This document shows positions 43,896-52,629 of a DNA stretch of 64,000 bases, piece by piece; position 1 is the first letter of the stretch; every line of letters starts with the position of its first letter. This DNA comes from Verrucomicrobiota bacterium. Lineage in GTDB: Bacteria; Verrucomicrobiota; Verrucomicrobiia; Limisphaerales; UBA11320. The notes beneath the pieces were generated by a model. It was not told the origin of the DNA. It saw nothing but the letters and a program-made list of their open reading frames with translations, and made no database searches. The stretch covers positions 93,008 to 157,007 of the forward strand of contig JACQFQ010000061.1 in assembly GCA_016199985.1 (NCBI GenBank), in the 5' to 3' direction. The position numbers and the translations under genes were made by a program.

Positions 43896-46373
43896 TTATT
43901 TGGGGTCGTGGTAGTCCTCGATGGTGATCACGTCGCGGTCGCGGATCCAGAGGGTGGGTTCGGGACCGGGGTTCACCAGATCCACTACCCAGTTTGTCTT
44001 GGGGTGGTTCGCGGACGCGGGACGCTCGACCTTCACGCGCGACAGATCGGAGGAAGACAGGATGAGCCCTTCAGGTTGAGTGATGACCCTATCGATTGAA
44101 AAGGTGACGGGCTGTCCTCCGTTGCCCGAGCGCCAAGTCACATTTGTGGTTGTTCCGCTGATGGAAAGCGTGATCGTGCGACTGAGACTCTCGCCCAGGA
44201 AACGCAGCCACTCCGCTCCCAGCCCTTGGAACGATCCGTTTAGAGGATGCGTGGATTCAGGGATCTCCAGGACGTCGCCCCATTGCAGCTTTTCATCCTT
44301 CCTGCCCACTTTCACCACTTGTGATCCGCCGTCGGGACTAAGGCGGCGGATGCTCAAGGCGTCCATTTGTGGCCACGCAAGGGAAGGCCAACTGGATGAG
44401 CCGTAGTTTGAGACCCGGCCGGGGCTGGAGAGTCCGCCGAATTGAGCGACCGAGCCTCGCGACGGTATTGAGCGTCCTGACGTGGCCGGCGGGTAAGGTG
44501 AAGCCGCGCTCGGCGCCTGAAGTCCTGCGTAAAGCATTCCGAGCGCCTCGTGCAGCGTGAATGTGTTCCAATCATTCGTCCCCCGCCGGAAGAGGACCGC
44601 GCTAAATCCTGTGGATTCCCGGTAGACGCGGATCGTCTTGAAGTCGGGGAGAGAGAGGGAATCCTTTGCGCCGTACCGGACCAAGGCGGCGATCACTTTT
44701 TCGTAGGATGCCGGCGTGTCGGAATTTCCCGGGCGCGGTGGGATGGCGTTAAAGTTTTTGTTCGCTGAACGATTCGAAGCCAGCTTGGCCACATCCAAAG
44801 GCGTCAACCCGTCCTCGCCGCGATCGTTCGGATTCGCTCCGTGTTTCAGCAGCGACTCAACCAGCTCCGAATGAGCATCGCCGTACTGACAAATCTCTTG
44901 GAGCAAGTGGTGGCCCATGGTCGCAGGAAGGTTGGGATCCGCGCCGGCGTCCAGCAGCATCATCACCACGTCTGTGTAGCCCCACGGAACTGCCGTCAGC
45001 GGACGATACCGGGTCTCAGGCAGGAGCAAGTTGGGGTCGGCCTTCTTTTTAAGCAGGCTTCGAATGATCGACTTCACCGCCATTCTGTCCGAGTCATTGG
45101 CGGCCGAAGACACTCTGCCGAGCGCCGCGATGAGGGGAGCGGTCCCTCCAGCCGGCGTTCGGTTCGGGTCCGCGCCCGCCTCCAGCAACGTGTCGACGGC
45201 CTCGGAGTCAGGGAAGACTTGGATCACGCGCGAGACCATCGCATTGCCCCGTTCTGGATCCAAGGGCACGCCTTTGCGTCTGAGGGTGTCAAGAATAGCG
45301 AGTAGATCCTGCCTCCAGGGTCTGCCGCCGTCGGGCACGCGACTAATCAGCCGTTCGTACAGACTGGGCTCGTAATTCCAACTCGGGTCCGCGCCGGATG
45401 AGAACAGTGATTCCACGTCGTCGGAGGTTCCATACTTGATCGCGGTTTCTAGCGGGCTGGATCCGTGTTCGCGGCCCTTGTTGACATCCGCCTTCGCTTC
45501 CAGCAACGCCGCGATGGTCGCTTTCTCCTTCCGGTCTATCGCCAGCGCGAGAGGTGTGAGGTTTCCGTGATGAGGATAATTGAACCAGCTGGAGGCTCTG
45601 CTGTTTCCCGACGTGATCAGAGCGTTCTTGTCCGCTCCCGCTTCGATGAGCAGTTGCGCGACCTGGCGTCGCCCGGCGGCAGCCGCCAAGTGCAGGGCTG
45701 TGTAGCCGTCCGACGCGGCGAGGCTGGGAGGAGCGCCGGCTTGCAGGAGTCGCTGCACGACCGCCCGATGCCCTCGCCACGCCGCCCAATGCAAAGGGCT
45801 CAGATCGCTCGGACCCCCGTTCGTGAATATCACGTGATGGCTCAGCAGAAAATCAACAACCTTCAACTGTCCTCGGGCCGCGGCGTCCTGGAGCGGAGTG
45901 ACGCTCGTGTTCGCCGCCATGTTCCATCCAGGCGCTTCCAGGAGATCCGGACTGCTCTGGATCAGGGTCTCCAGCCGGCGGATCTCCTTGTCTTCGGTGT
46001 CGTCCGCCGACTGCTGCGGCGTGGACGGCGTGGAGGGGCGAAGTCCCAGCATCGCGAGATTCTGCTCGCTCAGCTTGGCCAGCGCCGTCTCGCTCGGAAA
46101 CTCCCGAAGCAACCGTTGATAGTGCTGCGCCGCCTCGTTGGTCTGCCCAAGCTTTCGGTAGCTCTCCCCCAAACGAAAGACAGCGGTCGCCGCGAGCCGC
46201 CGCTGGTTGTCGATCTTCTCGATCAGCTCGCGATACGTCCGGATCGCCGCGGGAAGATCGCGCTGCGCCTCTTCCTCCATCAATCCCTTCTGCAGAAGAT
46301 CAACGAGCGCGTCCGCCGTGAAGGCGCGCAGAGGAAGAAGGATGACCACCAACCACAGAGTGAGTGTTTTCAT
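43896..46373 (-). CDS. secreted TPR-ankyrin repeat protein with SLBB-like C-terminus
   Basis: Signal MKTLTLWLVVILLPLRAFTA; TPR-like LGESYRKLGQTNEAAQHYQRLLREFP; ankyrin DGYTALHLAAAAGRRQVAQLLIEAGADKNAL; C-terminal SIRRLSPDGGSQVVKVGRKDEKLQWGDVLEIPESTHPLN. Confidence 0.82.
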   Translation of the reverse strand: MKTLTLWLVVILLPLRAFTADALVDLLQKGLMEEEAQRDLPAAIRTYRELIEKIDNQRRLAATAVFRLGESYRKLGQTNEAAQHYQRLLREFPSETALAKLSEQNLAMLGLRPSTPSTPQQSADDTEDKEIRRLETLIQSSPDLLEAPGWNMAANTSVTPLQDAAARGQLKVVDFLLSHHVIFTNGGPSDLSPLHWAAWRGHRAVVQRLLQAGAPPSLAASDGYTALHLAAAAGRRQVAQLLIEAGADKNALITSGNSRASSWFNYPHHGNLTPLALAIDRKEKATIAALLEAKADVNKGREHGSSPLETAIKYGTSDDVESLFSSGADPSWNYEPSLYERLISRVPDGGRPWRQDLLAILDTLRRKGVPLDPERGNAMVSRVIQVFPDSEAVDTLLEAGADPNRTPAGGTAPLIAALGRVSSAANDSDRMAVKSIIRSLLKKKADPNLLLPETRYRPLTAVPWGYTDVVMMLLDAGADPNLPATMGHHLLQEICQYGDAHSELVESLLKHGANPNDRGEDGLTPLDVAKLASNRSANKNFNAIPPRPGNSDTPASYEKVIAALVRYGAKDSLSLPDFKTIRVYRESTGFSAVLFRRGTNDWNTFTLHEALGMLYAGLQAPSAASPYPPATSGRSIPSRGSVAQFGGLSSPGRVSNYGSSSWPSLAWPQMDALSIRRLSPDGGSQVVKVGRKDEKLQWGDVLEIPESTHPLNGSFQGLGAEWLRFLGESLSRTITLSISGTTTNVTWRSGNGGQPVTFSIDRVITQPEGLILSSSDLSRVKVERPASANHPKTNWVVDLVNPGPEPTLWIRDRDVITIEDYHDPK

Positions 46374-46414
46374 AATCTCTGGAGGGAGAGTGCGCTTTTG
46401 AGGCGGCGGAGTTG

Positions 46415-47164
46415 TCATCGCTTTGTAAAGTCCTCGGGGCTGGCGGATCCGATGGCCGGCGCCTTCGCGATCTCCAGGCGGTACCCGACCCCGGACACGG
46501 TGAGGATCCAGCGAGGGTTGCCCGGATCGGGCTCGAGCTTCTGGCGGAGGGAGGCGATGTGGTTGTCCACGGTTCTCGTTGTGGGGAACGCGGCGTAGCC
46601 CCAGACGACATCCAGGAATCGTTCGCGCGACACCGCTTCGCCGTCGTTTTCGGAAAGGAGACGAAGCATGGCGAATTCCTTCGGCGTGAGATGCAGGGGC
46701 TTTCGTCCGCGAGTCGCTGTCTGACGCGCGAAGTCGATGGTCGTGTCGGCCAATCGCAGGCCGCTTGTCGAGGGCAGGGCGCGCTGTTGTCGTCGGAGGA
46801 GGGCGCGAAGCCTGGCGAGGAGCTCCTCGGATCGGAAGGGCTTCACCAGATAGTCGTCCGCGCCGAGGTCCAATCCCTTGACGCGGTCGGCCCACTGGCC
46901 CTTCGCGGTCAGGAGCAGCACGGCGGCGCGACAGCCCGCGCGACGCAGCGTCTCGCACACCGAAAACCCATCGAGCCGCGGCAGCATCACGTCGAGCACA
47001 ATGAGATCCGGTTGTTCCTCGGTCGCTTTGTCGAGGCCCAGCTGTCCGTCGGACGCGCTCATCACGCGGTATCCCGCCTGGCGGCAGCAATCCTCCAGGG
47101 CACGACGCATCGCGGGCTCATCTTCGACAATCAGCACTCGTGGGCCTGGCGGAGTGGAGCTCAT
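46415..47164 (-). CDS. OmpR-family response regulator
   Basis: RVLIVEDEPAMRRALEDCCRQAGYRVMSASDGQLGLDKA...DLIVLDVMLPRLDGFSV; winged helix LTPKEFAMLRLLSENDGEAVSRERFLDVVWGYAAFPTTRTVDNHIASLRQKLE. Confidence 0.94.
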   Translation of the reverse strand: MSSTPPGPRVLIVEDEPAMRRALEDCCRQAGYRVMSASDGQLGLDKATEEQPDLIVLDVMLPRLDGFSVCETLRRAGCRAAVLLLTAKGQWADRVKGLDLGADDYLVKPFRSEELLARLRALLRRQQRALPSTSGLRLADTTIDFARQTATRGRKPLHLTPKEFAMLRLLSENDGEAVSRERFLDVVWGYAAFPTTRTVDNHIASLRQKLEPDPGNPRWILTVSGVGYRLEIAKAPAIGSASPEDFTKR

Positions 47165-47165
47165 G

Positions 47166-49298
47166 TCAGCGGGCGGGTTGAGTTTCGTTTGAACCCGCGG
47201 GGGGTGAGGGCGAGCCGCAGGGGAATTCCAACGTGAAGCAACTGCCCGCGCCCACCTCGCTCTGAACGCGCACGGCGCCGCCATGCGCTTCCATGATGTG
47301 ATGGACGAGAGTGAGGCCGATGCCCACCCCGCGGGTTTCGCGTCGGAGCTCCGAGCCTCGACGGTAGAAAGGCTCGAAGATCCGCTGCCGCTCCGAGGCG
47401 GGGATTCCTGGTCCCTGGTCGACGACCGACAGGCGCAGAGCGTCCGGATCCCGACGCAACTCGACCACCACCTCCGCGTTCGCGGGGCTGTGTTTGAGGG
47501 CATTGTCGATCAGGTTTGTGAGGGCTCGCTCGACGGCGCGTCCATCCAGAGTCCACTCCACGGGACCTTGAGGAGCGATGACCGTCAGCCGCACCCGGGA
47601 CTCCGAGGCCCGCGGGCTCATCGCCCCGCAGACCTGCGCGACCAGGCGCGCCGTATCCGTGGGCTCCGGCTCGAAGGTTTGCGCGGCTCGTTCGAGGCGG
47701 GAGAAATCGAGCGCGTTCTCCACAAGGCTCGCCAGACGCCGGCACTCCTGAAGAATGAGCTGATAGTATTCGCGTCGGCGCGAGGCGTCGCTGAAATCGT
47801 CCTTCGTGAGGTTCTCGGACAAGAGGCTGATCGCGGCCACCGGGGCGCGAAGCTCATGCGACACGCTGGAAACAAAGTTGGACTGGGCTTCCGCCAGCGC
47901 CCGCTGTCGCTGGAAGACGCGCCAAAGGACGCCGAGCCCTATCAAGGCCGTGGCCGTCATGGAGCCCAGGTAAAGAGCCGTGAACCGCGCCCGACGGTCG
48001 TGCTGCGCGTACAGCTGCGCCGGTTGGGCGAGGAGGATCGAGACCGAAAGCGCCATTCGAGAGCTCGGCGGCAGCCCCGGGGCTCGCTCCGAGCCCAGAA
48101 GCACAGGCGAGGCGTCCGTGGGCCATGCGCCAGGAGAGTGTCCGAGCGGGAAATCTCCAAGCCGTAGCTCCAGGCCGGCGTAATCCGGCAGCAACGCCTG
48201 CAAGGAGGCGAGGCTCGATTGCGTGTGCCGGGCCAGAGTTGACCGATCCATGGGCAGCCACATCGTCGATCCGGCCCGGTCCGCTTTTCGGGGGATGGGG
48301 AGGAGCAGCGCCGGCTCGTTTGTTTGGCCCCCGCCAAGCCAGAAGGGCTCCGGCGGAACGCGCGTCAATTCCTGGCGAGGGCATCTAGCCGCCAACTCCC
48401 GGACCCATTGCGATCGATTCCAAATCGCGCGCAGAGCGGCGATCTCGCCGCGGCGCTCGTTCGAGAACCGCGTGGGAGACCGCTCCATGGCCTCGAGCAG
48501 CTTGGATGTCAGGAAGCTGGGGCACTCAACAATGGCGCAGCGCAGCGCGCGGAGCAGCGGGACTTCCTCCTCGGGCGTCGTCTTGCTCTCGCGGAGGAAT
48601 TCCATCGCGGCCACAGCGAGCAGCGGCAGGCCCGATTCTGTCTGCGCGGCGGAAGGAACGGCTCTGAGAAAGGACGCGACCGCGATCTGAAACTCCGATC
48701 TCGGTCCGCAGAGGATCGCGCCGTAACCAGCGAGCGGGGCCGCGTCGGGCGGGCCGATCTCGGCAAAACGCTTCCACGCGACGACGCCATCCGCCGTGTC
48801 GGCGCGGCCATTCCATCGCTCCGCGATGGCGAGTTGTTGCTGCTGTCGGGCCGAAAGCAAAGACACCCAGACCGGGCTGGAAGGGATGTCGATCAGCGGA
48901 GCGGGGCTTTCCCAGGCGCCGTCGAGCGTTAAAGCCAAAGGCGGTGTTGGGAGGAATAGGGACTTCCAGTCCGTCGACCCGTTCGTCGTAGGGGCCGGCA
49001 ACGCCATCGCGTTGGCGGGGGGCCAGGCCGCGGCGTTCCGATCCGCGTATTCCTGGAGAAACCGTTGGAAATCCTGCTGCGCGAGAGTCGCGAGCCGGGG
49101 AGCGAGGACGCGCGCCTCGCGCTCAGCCCGCTGCGTGACGGCTTCGCGATCCCGAATGTGGGAGAGGGCCGCGAACCCTGCGAGCGCGAGGAACGACAAC
49201 AGCACGACCAACGCGATCCCGCGAGCCAGATGAATCGATAATGAGGATCGAAATCGCGGCGCTCTCATGGACGATGCGTCAACACTACGCGCCATCAT
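47166..49298 (-). CDS. membrane sensor histidine kinase
   Basis: N-terminal TM GIALVVLLSFLALAGFAAL; SNFVSSVSHELRAPVAAISLLSENLTKDDF; DNALKHSPANAEVVVELRRD; GPGIPASERQRIFEPFYRRGSELRRETRGVGIGLTLVHHIMEAHGG. Confidence 0.92.
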   Translation of the reverse strand: MMARSVDASSMRAPRFRSSLSIHLARGIALVVLLSFLALAGFAALSHIRDREAVTQRAEREARVLAPRLATLAQQDFQRFLQEYADRNAAAWPPANAMALPAPTTNGSTDWKSLFLPTPPLALTLDGAWESPAPLIDIPSSPVWVSLLSARQQQQLAIAERWNGRADTADGVVAWKRFAEIGPPDAAPLAGYGAILCGPRSEFQIAVASFLRAVPSAAQTESGLPLLAVAAMEFLRESKTTPEEEVPLLRALRCAIVECPSFLTSKLLEAMERSPTRFSNERRGEIAALRAIWNRSQWVRELAARCPRQELTRVPPEPFWLGGGQTNEPALLLPIPRKADRAGSTMWLPMDRSTLARHTQSSLASLQALLPDYAGLELRLGDFPLGHSPGAWPTDASPVLLGSERAPGLPPSSRMALSVSILLAQPAQLYAQHDRRARFTALYLGSMTATALIGLGVLWRVFQRQRALAEAQSNFVSSVSHELRAPVAAISLLSENLTKDDFSDASRRREYYQLILQECRRLASLVENALDFSRLERAAQTFEPEPTDTARLVAQVCGAMSPRASESRVRLTVIAPQGPVEWTLDGRAVERALTNLIDNALKHSPANAEVVVELRRDPDALRLSVVDQGPGIPASERQRIFEPFYRRGSELRRETRGVGIGLTLVHHIMEAHGGAVRVQSEVGAGSCFTLEFPCGSPSPPAGSNETQPAR

Positions 49299-49549
49299 TG
49301 CCGGAGCAAGACTGATGACGTGTCATGGATTTGCAAAATCCTGATGTGTCGAGGGCGTGCGCCTCCACGAACCCAGACGCGTCTGCCTCGTCCACAGGGC
49401 GCGATCTTTGTCCGTTCACTCCGCGGAACAGGGAGCAAAGCAACGCGGGGGCGCAAGGGCGCTGGGAGGCAAGGACTGAAGAGCCATCAAATAGGGCGTG
49501 AAACGCATGACAACTCCTGTCCTCACCCGGCAAACTCGCCGGCTGCCGC

Positions 49550-50785
49550 TTACTTCCGCCCGCTTGAGGCGCGGGCTCGTTGGCCGATCTCTTGATCCAG
49601 CCACTTCAAGCGCTCCGCGATCCATTCTTTCATCTGCGCGACGTCCTCCTCAAAGGTCAGGCGGTCTGGATAAGCCTCTTTGAAACCACTCCAGCGAACC
49701 GCGTTGCGATGAGCGGCGCCGCCCAGCGCGCGGACGTTGTCATCGATCATGCCGTGCAGGCTTCGCAGGGAAAACAGCGTCCTCCGGAGTTGCTCCCAGC
49801 GCGCCAGGTATGCCTTGCGGTAGTCGGCGTTCGTGAGTAGGCGATCGAAGAGATGGTTCGAGAGCCAGGCGTCGGCGCCCACGCGGCTTGCCTCCCAGTT
49901 GCGTCCGAACGTCGCATCGTAATCCCATGGGGCGAAAAAGAATCGGGGAAGAGGCCCGTTCGTCGTCGGCATGTCGCGCGCGAGTATCAGGTTCTTGTCG
50001 AACCCATCCATATTGCTGGTGAGGAGCACCAGGAGGTGAAAGTCGATGGTGTTCCCTAGATCGAGCCTCGCCGCGATGCCTTTTTCGGGGTCAAAGAAGT
50101 CCGCGTCCTTTGTCGTGCTGACAAAGCGTTGGAATCGATCAAGCGGGCCCCAATACTCTCTGAGGAGAGGGTCCGGCTCCCGCTGCTCGAATCCTCCATG
50201 ACCGAGCCGATTGAAGCCGGCGGCATGGTCCACGGCCTTGTAGATGGCGGCGTGATGGAGCGCGTTGCTGTCAAAACGTCGAAACCCGAACATCGAGCGG
50301 TCGACCCGCTCCATGAGCAGGTAGGCCCCATGATACCTCCCGTTGAGGTTCACCTCCACAAAGCGGCTCGCCGACGCGAACCGTGGAGCGTTCGAAACGG
50401 ACAGGGACCGAAACAGGTCGTAAGACAGCTTATGCCGCATCAGGGAACGGTCGACGAACGCGGCATTGAGGACCCAATGGGAGCTTTCGCGCATCCCCAG
50501 CCACGGCGTCGGCTCGTCCAGCGTCAGGCCGAAGGATTTCTTTGGGTAGCGGAGCGAGCTCGCTCCATGCAGCTTTACGACCCCGGCGTGGACCAGGTTG
50601 CTTCCTGCTTCCTGTCCTTTGGGCGGGACGCATCTCACATGACAGGCCACCTTGCGTTCGGAGACGACGAGTTCTTCCGTTTGGAGAAAAATCACCGGCA
50701 AGTGGGACTCAAGCCCGGCTTCGCCAGCGAGAGTCGCCACGCGCAGCCATTGCGCCACGGCGAGGAGACAAAGCAGCTTTTTCAT
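49550..50785 (-). CDS. CotH kinase family protein, secreted
   Basis: Signal MKKLLCLLAVAQWLRVATLA; HGASSLRYPKKSFGLTLDEPTPWLG; FVEVNLNGRYHGAYLLMERVDRSMFGF; FFFAPWDYDATFGRNWE. Confidence 0.85.
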   Translation of the reverse strand: MKKLLCLLAVAQWLRVATLAGEAGLESHLPVIFLQTEELVVSERKVACHVRCVPPKGQEAGSNLVHAGVVKLHGASSLRYPKKSFGLTLDEPTPWLGMRESSHWVLNAAFVDRSLMRHKLSYDLFRSLSVSNAPRFASASRFVEVNLNGRYHGAYLLMERVDRSMFGFRRFDSNALHHAAIYKAVDHAAGFNRLGHGGFEQREPDPLLREYWGPLDRFQRFVSTTKDADFFDPEKGIAARLDLGNTIDFHLLVLLTSNMDGFDKNLILARDMPTTNGPLPRFFFAPWDYDATFGRNWEASRVGADAWLSNHLFDRLLTNADYRKAYLARWEQLRRTLFSLRSLHGMIDDNVRALGGAAHRNAVRWSGFKEAYPDRLTFEEDVAQMKEWIAERLKWLDQEIGQRARASSGRK

Positions 50786-50840
50786 AGAGCGTTCCTTCTG
50801 TAGTCGGTGAGCGTCAGAACGCAAGCCGGCTTGAAGCCCA

Positions 50841-52559
50841 TCAGCGTTGAAGTCGGGATTCCCGCCGCAGCGCCTGGGTTCGCAGCTGGCGCAGTCGCTT
50901 CATCGGGCTTTGGGCGTCGCGACCGAAGGTGTCGTGGAGGCGCACATACTCAGCATAGAGGCGATCGTACACCTGTTTGCGCCCGCGGTTCGGCTGATAG
51001 CCGTTGCCTTGCGTTCGCGCCATCGCGCGCGTGGCGGCGGTCATGTCCTTGTGCAACCCGGCGGCGACCGCCCCGTGCATCGCGGCGCCCAACGCGCAGG
51101 TTTGCTCGGAAGCCGCAACACGGATCGGAAGTCCTGTCACGTCCGAATAGATCTGCATGAGCAGCGCGCTCCTTTGCGCCAAGCCGCCGCATCCGACGAG
51201 TCTATGAATCCGCACGCCCTGCGAGGTGAACGCCTCGATGATGCGACGCGTGCCGAAGGCGGTCGCCTCGATGAGCGCGCGGTAGATCTCATGAGGGCGC
51301 GTTCCCAGGGTGGCGCCGAGAAGGCAGCCGCTGAGCGCTGAATCCATGAGCACCGATCGACAGCCGTTCCACCAATCCAACGCGAGCAATCCGCTCTCGC
51401 CCGGAACGAGCTTCGCGGCTTCGCTCTCCAGCCGGGCGTAGACGGTCTGTTTCCGGCGCCTCGCCTCGGCCTGGACGGACGCGGGGGCGCCGTGCTCGAC
51501 ATACCACGCGAACAAGTCTCCGACTCCGGCCTGGCCGGCCTCATAGCCCCAGCTTCCCGCGATCACCCCGTCCTGAACGACGCCGCACATGCCTTCCACC
51601 CATTGCGGTTGGTCGCCAACCAGAAGGTGGCAGGTCGATGTGCCCAGGATCATCACCATTTCCCCCGGGCGGCTCGCGCCGCAGGCGGGAACAGCGACGT
51701 GGGCGTCGATGTTGCCGACCGCCACCGGCGTGCCCTCGCGCAGTCCCAGCCGTCGCGCCATGGCGGCCGTCAGCCCGCCGGCGCGGGCGCCGGGGGGGAG
51801 CAGATCGGTGGAGAGTTTTTCCGCGACGACATTCGCGAGCCTGGGGTGCAGCGCCTTGAAGAAATCGCGCGAGGGGTAGGTCCAGCCGTCGCGGGAGTCT
51901 GGATAGACCCGCATGGCCTTAAAGCCGGCGGCGGACAGCCCGCGACGCTCCTGGCCACAGAGCTTCCAGACAATCCAGTCGCCGGCCTCGATGAAACGGT
52001 CCGCTTCGGCATAAACCGCCGGCGCGTGTCGGAGGGTTTCCAGAAGCTTGGAGAAAAACCATTCGCTGGAATACCGGCCGCCGTAGGCCTTCATAAAACG
52101 CTCGGCGCGCGATTGACCGATGGCATTGATGTGGTCGGCCTCGGGTTGGGCCGCGTGGTGTTTCCAGAGCTTGGCGTAAGCATGAGGCTCGCGGCGCCAT
52201 CGCGGCTCGAGGCAGAGGGGCGTTCCGTCGGCGCGAGTGGGCAACATCGTGCACGAGGTGAAGTCGGTTCCGACGGACAGAATCTGGTCGCCGCGAATCC
52301 CGGCCTGTTTCAGCGCCTTGGGCACCGCTCCGTGGAGAGACTCCAGATAGTCGCCGGGATCCTGGAGGGCGAACTCGGGAGGCAGGCGGTCCTGGGTTCC
52401 GGGGAGGCGCTCTTGGATCGAGCCATGCCGGTAATCGTGAACCGCGCTTGCGGCCTCCTCGCCGGTGTCAACGTCCACGACGAGCGCCCGCGCCGACAAG
52501 GTTCCAAAGTCGATGCCCAGCGCGTAGCGACGAGGGCTCCTGAGTGATCGGGAAACCAT
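50841..52559 (-). CDS. araB: ribulokinase (FGGY family)
   Basis: YALGIDFGTLSARALVVDVDTGEEAASAVHDYRHGSI; SVGTDFTSCTMLPTRADGTPLC; WDWWNG-like LLALDWWNGCRSVLMD; GGLAQRSALLMQIYSDVTGLPIRVAASEQTCALGAAMHGAVAAG. Confidence 0.9.
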   Translation of the reverse strand: MVSRSLRSPRRYALGIDFGTLSARALVVDVDTGEEAASAVHDYRHGSIQERLPGTQDRLPPEFALQDPGDYLESLHGAVPKALKQAGIRGDQILSVGTDFTSCTMLPTRADGTPLCLEPRWRREPHAYAKLWKHHAAQPEADHINAIGQSRAERFMKAYGGRYSSEWFFSKLLETLRHAPAVYAEADRFIEAGDWIVWKLCGQERRGLSAAGFKAMRVYPDSRDGWTYPSRDFFKALHPRLANVVAEKLSTDLLPPGARAGGLTAAMARRLGLREGTPVAVGNIDAHVAVPACGASRPGEMVMILGTSTCHLLVGDQPQWVEGMCGVVQDGVIAGSWGYEAGQAGVGDLFAWYVEHGAPASVQAEARRRKQTVYARLESEAAKLVPGESGLLALDWWNGCRSVLMDSALSGCLLGATLGTRPHEIYRALIEATAFGTRRIIEAFTSQGVRIHRLVGCGGLAQRSALLMQIYSDVTGLPIRVAASEQTCALGAAMHGAVAAGLHKDMTAATRAMARTQGNGYQPNRGRKQVYDRLYAEYVRLHDTFGRDAQSPMKRLRQLRTQALRRESRLQR

Positions 52560-52629
52560 GGGGGCAAAACTGAGCGACAAGCCCGAGATTGAAAACCACA
52601 AATTGGGCCGGGGGCCTGCCCGACAACCC

